From Pseudoglutamicibacter albus (GTDB lineage Bacteria; Actinomycetota; Actinomycetes; Actinomycetales; Micrococcaceae): DNA of 64,000 nt. Shown here piece after piece: positions 17,702 to 26,531 of this stretch. Every line of letters starts with the position of its first letter. Position 1 is the first letter of the stretch. A program made the position numbers and the translations under genes. The stretch is taken from the NCBI RefSeq assembly GCF_031458175.1, contig NZ_JAVDXX010000001.1, forward strand, positions 310,001 to 374,000, in the 5' to 3' direction. Under the pieces are notes generated by a model. The model saw only the letters and a program-made list of their open reading frames with translations, did not search any database and had not been told where the DNA came from.

Positions 17702-18601
17702 ATGTCGATCTTCATTAACAAGGACTCCAAGGTCATCGTCCAGGGCATCACCGGCTCCGAGGGCGCAAAGCACACCGCACGCATGCTCGCCGCAGGCACC
17801 AACATCGTCGGCGGTGTCAACGCGCGCAAGGCCGGCCAGGTCGTGACCCACGGTGACAAGGAAATCACCGTCTACGGCACCGTCAAGGAAGCAATGGAAG
17901 AGACCGGCGCGGACGTCTCCATCGCGTTCGTCCCACCGGCATTCTGCAAGGACGCAGCCGAGGAAGCCATCGAGGCTGAAATCGGTCTGCTGGTTGTCAT
18001 CACCGAGGGCATCCCGGTACAGGACTCCGCAGAGTTCTACAACCTCTCCCTGACCAAGCTGGGCGAAGACGGTAAGCCGAAGACCCGCATCATCGGCCCT
18101 AACTGCCCAGGCATCATCACCCCAGGCGAATCGCTCGTGGGCATCACCCCGGCTAACATCACCGGCGCAGGCGGTGTTGGCCTGGTATCGAAGTCCGGTA
18201 CCCTCACCTACCAGATGATGTACGAGCTGCGTGACCTCGGCTTCACCACCGCAATCGGTATCGGTGGCGACCCAGTCATCGGCACCACCCACATCGACGC
18301 CCTCGAAGCGTTCGAGAACGACCCAGACACCAAGGCGATCGTCATGATCGGTGAAATCGGTGGTGACGCTGAAGAGCGCGCTGCAGAGTTCATCAAGGAG
18401 AACGTGACCAAGCCAGTTGTCGGCTACGTCGCAGGCTTCACCGCCCCAGAGGGTAAGACGATGGGCCACGCAGGCGCGATCGTTTCCGGCTCCTCCGGCA
18501 CCGCGCAGGCCAAGAAGGAAGCCCTCGAAGCCGCCGGCGTCAAGGTCGGCAAGACCCCATCCGAGGCAGCACGCCTGCTCCGCGAGGTCTACCCAGGCTA
18601 A
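17702..18601 (+). CDS. sucD: Succinyl-CoA synthetase alpha subunit
   Basis: 299 aa. A CoA-binding Rossmann domain (1-130) has [14 protein letters not shown]. The phosphohistidine region lies in [13 protein letters not shown] and the catalytic loop [17 protein letters not shown] holds the phosphorylated His. Paired with sucC, it is the last gene of the operon, and the strong hairpin at 18652 ends it. Confidence 0.98.
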   Translation: MSIFINKDSKVIVQGITGSEGAKHTARMLAAGTNIVGGVNARKAGQVVTHGDKEITVYGTVKEAMEETGADVSIAFVPPAFCKDAAEEAIEAEIGLLVVITEGIPVQDSAEFYNLSLTKLGEDGKPKTRIIGPNCPGIITPGESLVGITPANITGAGGVGLVSKSGTLTYQMMYELRDLGFTTAIGIGGDPVIGTTHIDALEAFENDPDTKAIVMIGEIGGDAEERAAEFIKENVTKPVVGYVAGFTAPEGKTMGHAGAIVSGSSGTAQAKKEALEAAGVKVGKTPSEAARLLREVYPG

Positions 18602-18651
18602 GGACGTGTTCTGAGCGCAGCGTGCACGCGCTGACACTCAAACCCTCCACA

Positions 18652-18702
18652 TAAACCTGTTGGTCCCGCACACTTTCTGAGTGTGCGGGACCAACGGGTT
18701 TA
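18652..18702. terminator. 22-bp terminator between convergent sucD and prpC
   Basis: TAAACCTGTTGGTCCCGCACAC pairs with GTGTGCGGGACCAACGGGTTTA (one G-U) across a seven-base loop. The outer TAAACC/GGGTTTA resembles the other CGTTTAA-ended hairpins. It serves both genes. Confidence 0.85.
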
Positions 18703-18719
18703 ACGGGGTACTGGCTTAA

Positions 18720-19862
18720 CTAGCCTTCGATGTGGCGTTCTGCTGGGCCGTCGTATGCGGACAGCGGGCGGATCAGCGCGTTGTTGGCGCGCTGTTCCAT
18801 GATGTGCGCTGTCCAGCCCATGATGCGGGAGCACACGAAGATCGGGGTGAACATCGGGATGTCGAAACCCATGAGCCAATAGGTTGGGCCCGCCGGGTAG
18901 TCGAGGTTCGGTTTGATGCCCTTCGCCTCATCCATCGACTTCTCCAACCCGCGATACAAGCCGAGCAGCTCGTGGCGGTCATAGTAATCCAGCATGCGGA
19001 ACAACGCATCCTGCATGGTCGGCACACGCGAGTCGCCGTTCTTATAGACCCGGTGGCCAAAGCCCATGATTTTCTTCTTCTGAGCCAGCGCATCATCCAT
19101 CCACGCTTTAGCGCGGGCCTCGGCGTCCTCAGCCGACTCATCGGCCCTGATCCCAAGCTCCTCGAACGTGTGCATCACGGCCTCGTTCGCGCCACCGTGC
19201 AACGGGCCCTTGAGCGCGCCGATCGCGCCACCGACAGCCGAATGCAGATCAGACAACGTGGACGTGATCACGCGCGCGGTGAACGTGGAGGCGTTGAACG
19301 AATGCTCCGCATACAAGATCATCGAGACACGGAACGCATCCACAACCTCCTCAGCGGCTTCCTCACCGAAGGCCATCCACAGGAAGTTCTGCGAATAATC
19401 GAGGTCCTCACGCGGTTCCACAAGCTCAAGCCCGCGACGGCGGCGCTGGTCATAACAAACCACCGCAGGCATCAGCGCGAACAACTCTTGCGCTTTACGC
19501 AACTCAGCTTCAGGCGAGTTGTCCTCACCGTCTGGATGCGACGCACCGATCACAGCGGCGGCGGCGTGGCACACATCCATCGGGTGGCACGTGGTCGGCA
19601 ACTCATCGATCACGCGCTTGAGCTGTTCACTCAGCGCCCGGCCGGAACGCTCACGGCGCGTGAATTCCGCGAGCTGCTCTTCGCTTGGCAACTCACCGTT
19701 CCACAGCAACAGTGCGACTTGTTCAACGGAGCATTTCGCGGCCAGCTCCTGGACCGGGTAGCCGCGGTAGAGTAGCGAGTTCGTTTCTGCATTGACCTTG
19801 GAAATCGCGGTGGTGTCTGCGACAACGCCGGCAAGGCCCTTATAAATAGTTTGCTCAGTCAT
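18720..19862 (-). CDS. prpC: 2-methylcitrate synthase
   Basis: 380 aa, short citrate-synthase type. Active-site segments are LYAEHSFNASTFTAR (His), LKGPLHGGANEAVM (His) and the Asp region PAGPTYWLMGFDIPMFTP; MGFGHRVYKNGDSR binds substrate. It condenses propionyl-CoA with oxaloacetate. The operon with prpB and prpD, rather than similarity alone, separates it from the general citrate synthase, though both activities are common in this group. ATG with AAAGGAGG upstream. It lies 57 bases after prpB and is last in the operon. Confidence 0.95.
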   Translation of the reverse strand: MTEQTIYKGLAGVVADTTAISKVNAETNSLLYRGYPVQELAAKCSVEQVALLLWNGELPSEEQLAEFTRRERSGRALSEQLKRVIDELPTTCHPMDVCHAAAAVIGASHPDGEDNSPEAELRKAQELFALMPAVVCYDQRRRRGLELVEPREDLDYSQNFLWMAFGEEAAEEVVDAFRVSMILYAEHSFNASTFTARVITSTLSDLHSAVGGAIGALKGPLHGGANEAVMHTFEELGIRADESAEDAEARAKAWMDDALAQKKKIMGFGHRVYKNGDSRVPTMQDALFRMLDYYDRHELLGLYRGLEKSMDEAKGIKPNLDYPAGPTYWLMGFDIPMFTPIFVCSRIMGWTAHIMEQRANNALIRPLSAYDGPAERHIEG

Positions 19863-19919
19863 GACGCCTCCTTTAAGGCTTGGTTCGATGCCGGAAACGG
19901 CACCGATGGTGGGTCAGCT

Positions 19920-20831
19920 TTAGGCCAGCGGCTTGCCGGGGACTTCGAAATTGAACACGCCAGTGTCGAACTGGTTGTAGGCGTTGTAGTCAACAAGCTC
20001 GTACAACCGCGCGCGTGTAAGCATGTTGTCAACCTCTGATTCCTGGGTGCCTTGCGTACGAATCGCGCTGAGCACGCGTTCGATGGCGCCCATCGCTTGC
20101 CGCTGCAGCGTCACCGGATAGATGATCATGGACACGCCCGCGTCCTGAAGCTGCTGCTTGGTGAACAGCTGGGACTTACCGAATTCGGTCATGTTCGCAA
20201 GCACCGGAACATCAAGGTTGGAAGCCATCGCCTCGAACTCGGCGAGGTCCGCCATCGCTTCAGGGAAGATTGCGTCAGCGCCAGCATCAGCGAGCTTCTG
20301 AGCGCGTTCCAGGGCCGCGTCGAATCCGTCTACGCCGCGGATGTCGGTGCGTGCCATGATCACAAAGTTACTGTCCCGGCGGGCCTCGACTGCGGCACGG
20401 ATTCGCTTGACCGCGGTCTCCTCGTCGACCACGTTTTTCCCATCGAGGTGACCGCAACGCTTCGGGTTGAACTGGTCCTCGATGTGGCAACCAGCTAGGC
20501 CTGCGTTCTCAAGTTCCTGGATGGTGCGGGCCACGTTCATCGGTTCACCGAAACCGGTGTCAGCATCAACTAGGCACGGCAGGTCCGTGGTCCGAGCGAT
20601 CTGGCCGGCGCGGGTCGCTACCTCGGTCAGGGTCGTGAGCCCAATATCCGGTAGCCCGAGCTCGTTAGCGAGCACCCCACCAGAAATATAGACGCCTTCA
20701 AAGCCCTGCTCCTGGATGAGCTTGGTGGACAACGGGGTGAACGCGCCCGGGAACTGAGCCACCTCATCGGCCGCCAGCGCCTCACGGAATGCAACACGTT
20801 TTTCTTCGGCAGTGACGTTGGAATACAGCAT
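19920..20831 (-). CDS. prpB: Methylisocitrate lyase
   Basis: 303 aa, isocitrate-lyase superfamily. The catalytic motif KRCGHLDGK matches the PrpB signature (KKCGH), and Mg ligands lie in LVDADTGFGEP. It splits 2-methylisocitrate into pyruvate and succinate. Its start lies two bases after the prpD stop with no separate Shine-Dalgarno, so it is translationally coupled to prpD. Confidence 0.96.
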   Translation of the reverse strand: MLYSNVTAEEKRVAFREALAADEVAQFPGAFTPLSTKLIQEQGFEGVYISGGVLANELGLPDIGLTTLTEVATRAGQIARTTDLPCLVDADTGFGEPMNVARTIQELENAGLAGCHIEDQFNPKRCGHLDGKNVVDEETAVKRIRAAVEARRDSNFVIMARTDIRGVDGFDAALERAQKLADAGADAIFPEAMADLAEFEAMASNLDVPVLANMTEFGKSQLFTKQQLQDAGVSMIIYPVTLQRQAMGAIERVLSAIRTQGTQESEVDNMLTRARLYELVDYNAYNQFDTGVFNFEVPGKPLA

Positions 20832-20833
20832 TT

Positions 20834-22366
20834 TTAGAACACACCCTTCTGAGCCTTTTCAAGGTCAACGCTGGCCTCGATGTTGAGCTGATCCAGCTCG
20901 CCCACACCGAGTTCAGGCAGACGCTGCACCGCATCCAGGAAACGCTCGATCTCCTCCGGAGCGACCTTGCCTTCAGCTAGTGTGCGGAACTTGTTAATGT
21001 ACTGCTCGCGAGCGAACGGGCGCGCACCCAGCGGATGAGCGTCAGCAACAGCGATCTCGTCAGTGATGACCGTGCCGTCCTTCAGTGTGATCTCAACCGA
21101 GCCGCCGAACGCCTTCTCCTCCAGATCCAGCGAGTGATAACGGCGGGTCCACTCAGGGTCTTCTTCGGTAGTGACCTTGTGCCACAGCTCCACGGTGTCC
21201 GGGCGTTGAGCGCGCTCCGGTGCGTAGGAATCCACGTGATGCCACGCGCCGTCCTGCAACGCAACCGTGAAAATGTATGGGATCGAGTGATCCAGGGTCT
21301 CGCGGGATGCCTTTGGATCGTACTTCTGCGGGTCGTTTGCGCCCGAACCGATCACGTAGTGGGTATGGTGCGAGGTCTTGATCAGAACCGACTCGACGTT
21401 AGCTGGGTCGGTGGCCTCAGGGTGTTCCTTGTTGAGCTTGCGCGCCAAATCGATCCACGCCTGCGCCTGGTATTCAGCGGAGTGTTCCTTGGTGTATGTG
21501 TCCAGTATGGCTCGCTTGGCTTCACCTGCCGCTGGAAGCGGGACGGTGTATTCGGCCTCCGGGCCGGAAAGTAGCCACGCGATCACGCCATCTTCGCCCT
21601 CATAGATCGGGACAGGGGAGGTCTGGCCGCGCATCGCACGATCCACCGCCTCAACCGCCATCTTGCCCGCGAACGCTGGCGCGTGGGCCTTCCATGTTGA
21701 AATCTCACCCTTACGGGACTGGCGGGTCTGCGTGGTGGTGTGCAGAGCCTGGCCGATCGCCTGGAAGATCGTCTCGGCATCCAAGCCGAGCAAAGTACCG
21801 ATGCCGGCAGCGGATGCCGGGCCGACGTGGGCGATGTGGTCGATCTTGTGCTCGTGCAAGCAGATTCCCTTGACGAGGTTCACGTGGACCTCGTAGCCGG
21901 TCGCGATGCCGCGGATGAGGTCCTTACCGCTTGCCCCGGTGTGCTGGGCTACCGCGAGGATCGGCGGGATGTTGTCACCCGGGTGGGAATATTCGGCGGC
22001 GAGGAACGTGTCGTGGTAGTCGAGTTCACGCACGGCCACGCCGTTGGCCCACGCCGCCCATTCAGGGGAGACGGCAGCGTTGTCCTCTGGCGCACCGAAG
22101 ATGAGCGCGCCCTTGCCCGTGTAGCCACCGTCCGGGGTCACGCGGTGGGTGAGGGCCTGCCCGCGCGCCGAGACGATCGGGCCGCGGTTCAGCGACGCGA
22201 TAGCTACGGAGGCGTTGTCGATGATCCGGTTGATGATCATCTCGGTGACCTCGTCATCGACCTCGACCGGGTCAGTTGCAACGAGCGCGAGCTTATAAGC
22301 CAGCTGCTCTTCGTGCGGCAGGTGCTCTGCCGATGGGTAGGTTCGTACCGTGTGGTTGACAGTCAC
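20834..22366 (-). CDS. prpD: 2-methylcitrate dehydratase (MmgE/PrpD family)
   Basis: 510 aa, full PrpD length. Family marks include the N-terminal [37 protein letters not shown] and the mid-domain [20 protein letters not shown]. It dehydrates 2-methylcitrate to 2-methylaconitate. No acnD/prpF pair is present, as expected when PrpD is used. GTG start with AAGGAAGG six bases upstream. It is first gene of prpDBC. The 19-bp repeat array separates it from the GntR gene. Confidence 0.96.
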   Translation of the reverse strand: MTVNHTVRTYPSAEHLPHEEQLAYKLALVATDPVEVDDEVTEMIINRIIDNASVAIASLNRGPIVSARGQALTHRVTPDGGYTGKGALIFGAPEDNAAVSPEWAAWANGVAVRELDYHDTFLAAEYSHPGDNIPPILAVAQHTGASGKDLIRGIATGYEVHVNLVKGICLHEHKIDHIAHVGPASAAGIGTLLGLDAETIFQAIGQALHTTTQTRQSRKGEISTWKAHAPAFAGKMAVEAVDRAMRGQTSPVPIYEGEDGVIAWLLSGPEAEYTVPLPAAGEAKRAILDTYTKEHSAEYQAQAWIDLARKLNKEHPEATDPANVESVLIKTSHHTHYVIGSGANDPQKYDPKASRETLDHSIPYIFTVALQDGAWHHVDSYAPERAQRPDTVELWHKVTTEEDPEWTRRYHSLDLEEKAFGGSVEITLKDGTVITDEIAVADAHPLGARPFAREQYINKFRTLAEGKVAPEEIERFLDAVQRLPELGVGELDQLNIEASVDLEKAQKGVF

Positions 22367-22410
22367 GTTGTGCCTTCCTTCTGGGCGGTCGTGGCCGCGT
22401 GGTTGGGTTC

Positions 22411-22543
22411 TCAGTTCTACGTTCGATATTCAGTTCTGCTGCGTGGCTTACTCTGGATCGCGCCGCTTACGCTGAGGCGCGGTGCTTATGATGCTGCCCG
22501 GTGTTCACGATGCGGCGAGGTGCTTATGATGCTGCACTGAGGT
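22411..22543. repeat. 19-bp degenerate tandem array, seven units
   Basis: Seven contiguous 19-bp units start at 22411, 22430, 22449, 22468, 22487, 22506 and 22525. Units 5-7 share TATGATGCTGC / CACGATGCGGC and end GGTGCT or similar. The last units include the stop codon and final codons of the GntR gene. The array fills the gap between that gene and prpD. Confidence 0.85.
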
Positions 22544-23240
22544 GCCGTTTTTCTTCGGCTTGATGGGTTAGCTCTTTGGATGCCAACGCGTTCTTGAGCG
22601 CATTGGATAGGTGGACGCGCGTGGTTGCGATCGCTAGTTGTGGTGAGCCGGACGCGATGGCCTCTGAGATGGCTCGGTGTTCGTTCGCGGCTGCGATGAG
22701 GCGATCGGGATTCGATGTGGATAGCCTGCGGACCCGGGCGAGCCGCAAGCGCACGCTTGCCTGGGCTTGAGTTAGATAAGGGTTGTCGGCCGCGTGGTCG
22801 ATCGCGGCATCCAGCTGGTCGATGAGCTCGTAATAGCCCGGGTGGGCGGTGTGCTCAGCGCTGAGCTTTTGCGCGGTGTCAGCGAAGCTCTGCGCCAGCT
22901 CCGTGAACGTTGCAGCGCTAACACCCGCCGCCGTGTTCGCGCGTTGCGCGGCGTTGACGTGCTCTGCTGCGAGGGCAGCTGCTCGGGTGTCAAGCACGTC
23001 GCGTAGGTCATAGAGCTTGCGTACGTCATCTTCTGAGATGTGTGAGACGGCGAATCCGCGCCCGCCAGCGGGTTCCGCTAGGCCGTCTGCTACGAGGCGG
23101 GAGATCGCCTCGCGAACCGGTGTGCGGGATATACCGAGGCGCTCCGAGAGATCGACCTCGCCGAGGACTGCGCCTGGCCGTAGCCGCCATTGGGTGATGT
23201 CAGCGCGTAGTTTCCGGTAGGCGCGTTCGCTGGCTCGCAT
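22524..23240 (-). CDS. GntR/FadR-family regulator of the propionate genes (FCD type)
   Basis: 238 aa from ATG 23240 (AAGGGAGA upstream). The N-terminal winged helix includes LSERLGISRTPVREAISRL and GLAEPAGGRGFAVSHIS. The C-terminal all-helical FCD ligand domain (about 85-225) has the metal/ligand pattern DLRDVLDTRAA...AAIDHAADNPYL...ANEHRAISEAI. It lies between prpDBC and divergent prpE, so it probably controls both. Two TGTATACA operators are upstream. The ligand may be a methylcitrate-cycle acid, as a guess. Confidence 0.88.
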   Translation of the reverse strand: MRASERAYRKLRADITQWRLRPGAVLGEVDLSERLGISRTPVREAISRLVADGLAEPAGGRGFAVSHISEDDVRKLYDLRDVLDTRAAALAAEHVNAAQRANTAAGVSAATFTELAQSFADTAQKLSAEHTAHPGYYELIDQLDAAIDHAADNPYLTQAQASVRLRLARVRRLSTSNPDRLIAAANEHRAISEAIASGSPQLAIATTRVHLSNALKNALASKELTHQAEEKRHLSAAS

Positions 23241-23252
23241 CGCGTCTCCCTT

Positions 23253-23288
23253 CCATTGAGAGTCCCGGTTCCAGTGAGTGTCCCGGCA
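23253..23288. repeat. 18-bp tandem duplication upstream of the GntR gene
   Basis: CCATTGAGAGTCCCGGTT is followed directly by CCAGTGAGTGTCCCGGCA. Confidence 0.6.
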
Positions 23289-23314
23289 GAGCGCTCCTGA
23301 GCGCCCCATGCTCG

Positions 23315-23329
23315 ATTGTATACACAACT
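23315..23329. promoter_or_regulatory. GntR-type operator 1 (prp regulator)
   Basis: ATTGTATACACAACT contains palindrome TGTATACA at 23317-23324. It has the short FadR/VanR-like form expected for an FCD GntR protein. Confidence 0.6.
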
Positions 23330-23375
23330 AAATGCTTGATGCGAGGAATCAAAGAAATCTCCTGGATTTTCAGAT

Positions 23376-23391
23376 TTATGTATACATAACT
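23376..23391. promoter_or_regulatory. GntR-type operator 2 (prp regulator)
   Basis: TTATGTATACATAACT contains TGTATACA at 23379-23386. Its centre is 62 bp from operator 1, close to six helical turns. Both sites share the flank ...AACTA. Confidence 0.65.
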
Positions 23392-23513
23392 ATTGATTTG
23401 CTTCACTTCGAGGGCTAGCGTGTGATTCACGCCACAGCCTGTGAGGTTGATCTTCGCGGGGTCTGTGACAACTGATCAGCAATCAGCAAACAGGCGAGTT
23501 GGGGAGAGGCATC

Positions 23514-25433
23514 ATGACGGGAGAAAACTACCGCGAGGTATATGAACGCAGCATCAATGATCCGGAGGGCTTCTGGCTTGAGGCGGCCAGCGGCATCGAC
23601 TGGGTCAGCCCACCGAATAAGGCGCTCGATGACTCGAACCCGCCGTTCTATAAGTGGTTTCCCGGCGCCGAAGTGAACACGTGCTACAACGCCGTGGACC
23701 GTCACGTGGAGAATGGCCGCGGGGATCAGGCCGCGATCATTTATGACTCCGCGGTACTCGGCAAACAGGAGACGATCACGTACCAAGAGCTCCTTGAGCG
23801 TGTATCCGTGTTCGCAGGCGCTCTGCGCGACCAAGGTGTGGGCAAAGGAGATCGGGTCATGATCTACATGCCGATGGTCCCTGAGGCTTTGATCGCGATG
23901 TTGGCGACCGCTCGCCTCGGCGCCGTACACATCGGCGTCTTCGGCGGCTTTGCCGCCCGGGAGCTTGCCAGCCGCATCGACGACGGCACACCAAAGGTTG
24001 TGGTGACGACCTCCGGCGGTATTGAGCCTTCGCGCCGCATCGAATACATCCCGATCATCGAAGAGGGTATGAGCATCGCCGAGCACAAGCCGACTAGCGT
24101 GATTGTCTATGAACGCGACGGTTTCCATACCACTGTCGCGGAGGCTCGCGAGCGCGCCGCTGAGAGCAGGGGAGCGGCATGGATTTCATGGGGCGATGCG
24201 GTAGCTGCCGCCCAGCCGGCCGACCCGGTCACGGTCAAGGCCACTGATCCGCTCTATATCCTCTACACCTCCGGAACCACGGGCAAACCGAAAGGTGTTG
24301 TGCGCGATAACGGCGGATACGCGGTAGCCGGTGTGTGGTCGATGAAGAACGTCTATAACATCAACCCTGGCGATGTTTCGTGGACCGCATCGGATGTTGG
24401 CTGGGTTGTGGGTCACACCTACATCGTGTACGCGCCGCTGCTCGCTGGCGCGACCACGATCGTCTACGAAGGCAAGCCGGTTGGAACCCCGGATGCCGGC
24501 GCTTTCTGGCGGGTTGTGTCTGAGCATAAAGCGAAGATCCTCTTCACCGCACCGACCGCGTTGCGCGCTATCCGGAAGATGGATCCGGACGGTGAGCTGA
24601 GCAAGAAATACGATCTCTCCTCGATGGAAACACTGTTCGCGGCAGGGGAGCGACTGGACCCCGAAACCTATACGTGGGCCTCTGAACTGCTGAACGTCCC
24701 CGTGATCGATAACTGGTGGCAGACCGAAACCGGTTGGCCTATCTGCGCGAACCTGCGTGGGCTTGACCCAATGCCGGTCAAAGCCGGATCCCCAACCGTC
24801 CCGGTGCCCGGCTATAACGTGCAGGTGTTGGACCCGATCGGTGAACCGATGCCGGCAGGTCAGGAAGGCAACCTGGTGATCAAGCTACCGATGCCTCCAG
24901 GGACGTTGCAGACCTTGTGGGGTAACGATGAACGTTTCAGGTCCGCCTATCTGGACGCCTTCCCGGGCTTTTATGCGACCGGGGATTCGGGCATGGTCGA
25001 TGAGGACGGCTACGTTTTCGTGATGGGCCGCACCGATGACGTCATCAACGTCTCTGGCCACCGGCTCTCCACCGGCCAAATGGAGCAGGTGGTAGCGGAG
25101 CATCCGGCGGTGGCTGAGTGCGCGGTGATTGGCGTTGCGGACCCGCTGAAAGGCCAGCGCCCATCCGGCTATGTGATCCTCAAGCATGGCGTTGAGATCG
25201 ATGAGCAGCAACTGCGCGAGGAGGTAGTCGCCTTGGTGCGCAAAGAGATCGGGCCGGTGGCCGATTTCAAGCATGTTGCTGTGGTTGAGGCGCTTCCAAA
25301 GACTCGCTCGGGCAAGATTCTGCGCAAAACGATGCGGCAGATGGCCGACGGCGAAGACTACGTAGTGCCCTCCACCATCGAGGACGATTCGATCCTGGAG
25401 GCGCTTCATGAGGTGCTGACCCGCAAGGGCTAG
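23514..25433 (+). CDS. prpE: Propionyl-CoA synthetase
   Basis: 639 aa from ATG 23514, directly after GGGGAGAGG. It is an AMP-forming acyl-CoA synthetase: the P-loop-like motif is YTSGTTGKPKGVVRDNGG, the adenylate site WWQTETGWPI, the hinge YATGDSGMVDEDGYVFVMGR, and the acetylatable C-terminal lysine lies in KTRSGKILRKTMRQ. Length and the RDNGGYAVA sequence after the P-loop fit PrpE better than Acs. It activates propionate for PrpC. It is divergent from the GntR gene, and the shared promoter region carries two GntR operators. Confidence 0.95.
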   Translation: MTGENYREVYERSINDPEGFWLEAASGIDWVSPPNKALDDSNPPFYKWFPGAEVNTCYNAVDRHVENGRGDQAAIIYDSAVLGKQETITYQELLERVSVFAGALRDQGVGKGDRVMIYMPMVPEALIAMLATARLGAVHIGVFGGFAARELASRIDDGTPKVVVTTSGGIEPSRRIEYIPIIEEGMSIAEHKPTSVIVYERDGFHTTVAEARERAAESRGAAWISWGDAVAAAQPADPVTVKATDPLYILYTSGTTGKPKGVVRDNGGYAVAGVWSMKNVYNINPGDVSWTASDVGWVVGHTYIVYAPLLAGATTIVYEGKPVGTPDAGAFWRVVSEHKAKILFTAPTALRAIRKMDPDGELSKKYDLSSMETLFAAGERLDPETYTWASELLNVPVIDNWWQTETGWPICANLRGLDPMPVKAGSPTVPVPGYNVQVLDPIGEPMPAGQEGNLVIKLPMPPGTLQTLWGNDERFRSAYLDAFPGFYATGDSGMVDEDGYVFVMGRTDDVINVSGHRLSTGQMEQVVAEHPAVAECAVIGVADPLKGQRPSGYVILKHGVEIDEQQLREEVVALVRKEIGPVADFKHVAVVEALPKTRSGKILRKTMRQMADGEDYVVPSTIEDDSILEALHEVLTRKG

Positions 25434-25436
25434 GCA

Positions 25437-25530
25437 GGGGCAGAGGTTAGGGCTTCGCCGGGGGCAGAGGGTAGGGCCTCGCTGGGGCAGGCGCTAGGCT
25501 CAGCGGGGCAGAGAATGAGGGCCCGGAAGG
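25437..25530. repeat. 21-24-bp degenerate tandem array downstream of prpE
   Basis: Four units begin with GGGGCAG at 25437, 25461, 25484 and 25505. The fuller form is GGGGCAGAGGTTAGGGCTTCGCCG. The prpE stop region (AGGGCTAGGC) resembles the inner part of the unit (TTAGGGC, GTAGGGC, GCTAGGC). Confidence 0.7.
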
Positions 25531-25540
25531 GCGAAGGAAG

Positions 25541-25585
25541 CGGCCTCGTGTGTCAACTGATGCGTTCAGTTGGCACACGAGGCCG
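25541..25585. terminator. 20-bp terminator between convergent prpE and heme oxygenase
   Basis: CGGCCTCGTGTGTCAACTGA pairs with TCAGTTGGCACACGAGGCCG (one G-U), loop TGCGT, followed by TTTGA. Confidence 0.8.
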
Positions 25586-25623
25586 TTTGACGTCGTGGCG
25601 CAGGTTTGCGAGAGGAGATGCGC

Positions 25624-26298
25624 TTAGACGTAGAGGTCTTTGTTGTCGCTGAGAGGAGCGCCCAGCTCAACAAAGAGGTTTCGGTTGAGTGCGAAGCCTA
25701 GGCGGGCTTCGTCAACGATTTCGGCCTGGTTCGCTTGTTGAGCGAAGTGATCCAGGTGGATTCGGTACGCGTCTTTGTAGATTTTCGGCTTATCGATGGT
25801 GGGGAACTTCCACATCGTGAGCAATTCGCTCGGAATGTTGTAGTGGCGTGCCACGAGAGCGCCGATCGCTTGGCCGCCGGACAGATCGCCAAGGTAGCGC
25901 AGGTAGTGGTGTGCGATGAGCCGCTCAGGGGAGGCCATAGCGCCGACTTCGTGAATGCGCTGGGTGTAGAGCATCACGGCCGTGGTGAGGTCCGGCATCT
26001 GGATGCCGAGGTATTCGGTCAAGCCAGCTAGATCGTTGCGGATTGACTCGCTGCGTTCAAGTGCAGGGTCGAGCAACTGCCGGACACTGGGCTCGCACCG
26101 CCATGCAGCACAAGCCTTTTCAAGTGCCCTATAGAGCGGCTGATATTGAGCGAGCAGCCGCACGTAGTCCTCGGCGGAGAGCTTGCCTTCCATGAGGTTC
26201 TGGATGAACGAAGAGTGTTCCGCCGCGGCATGTTCAGTACGCGTTGCTGATTTCAGTTGTGCTGCGAAAGACGGTGCTTGGGTGGGTGGAGCAGTCAT
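25624..26298 (-). CDS. hmuO: Heme oxygenase (biliverdin-producing)
   Basis: 224 aa, HmuO size. The heme-ligand His23 lies in SATRTEHAAAEHSSFIQNLM, and the distal-helix glycine motif is YLGDLSGGQAIGALVARHY at about 133-151. It opens imported heme to release iron, CO and biliverdin. It is divergent from the HtaA-like gene and hmuTUV. On its own promoter, -10 TAGGTT (26357-26362, minus strand) lies inside a DtxR-like box, so iron repression is likely. Confidence 0.95.
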   Translation of the reverse strand: MTAPPTQAPSFAAQLKSATRTEHAAAEHSSFIQNLMEGKLSAEDYVRLLAQYQPLYRALEKACAAWRCEPSVRQLLDPALERSESIRNDLAGLTEYLGIQMPDLTTAVMLYTQRIHEVGAMASPERLIAHHYLRYLGDLSGGQAIGALVARHYNIPSELLTMWKFPTIDKPKIYKDAYRIHLDHFAQQANQAEIVDEARLGFALNRNLFVELGAPLSDNKDLYV

Positions 26299-26349
26299 CG
26301 GTCTATCTTTCAGGAATCAGTGGCCTTGCGAATCAGTAGATCGCTTTTC

Positions 26350-26368
26350 TAAGGTCAACCTAACCATG
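26350..26368. promoter_or_regulatory. DtxR-like box at the hmuO promoter
   Basis: TAAGGTCAACCTAACCATG matches the 19-bp DtxR consensus at 13 positions and contains AGGT...CCTAACC. It covers the hmuO -10 (26357-26362). Confidence 0.65.
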
Positions 26369-26380
26369 CGATCTTGATTT

Positions 26381-26400
26381 ACGCAAGAGGTCTCTTGCGT
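26381..26400. promoter_or_regulatory. Perfect 20-bp palindrome holding both divergent -35 elements
   Basis: ACGCAAGAG-GT-CTCTTGCGT. The outer TTGCGT of each arm is the -35 of one promoter: hmuO leftward, the HtaA-like gene rightward. Each is followed by 18 bp and a TAGGYT -10. An activator or repressor other than DtxR could bind here. Confidence 0.65.
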
Positions 26401-26417
26401 TATTCGATAAATTAAGT

Positions 26418-26436
26418 TTAGGCTTGCCTGTGTTGC
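26418..26436. promoter_or_regulatory. DtxR-like box at the HtaA-like gene promoter
   Basis: TTAGGCTTGCCTGTGTTGC matches the left half and centre of the DtxR consensus (TTAGG-T-GCCT). It overlaps -10 TAGGCT (26419-26424). Weaker than the hmuO box. Confidence 0.5.
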
Positions 26437-26531
26437 TTGACGGTGGCTGTGGGCACCACCCGAAATCACGACATCTCCGCATCTGCACCCGACGCCATTG
26501 GGGTGCCCATCAAGCAAGGATCGTAAAAGCT

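Noticed and set aside
16495-17868. 457-codon open frame antisense to sucC
   Set aside because: It mirrors the C-ending codons of sucC, has no ribosome site or recognisable domain, and the sense strand is unmistakably sucC.
22411-22543. CRISPR array
   Set aside because: The 19-bp units are contiguous and degenerate, with no spacers and no cas genes.
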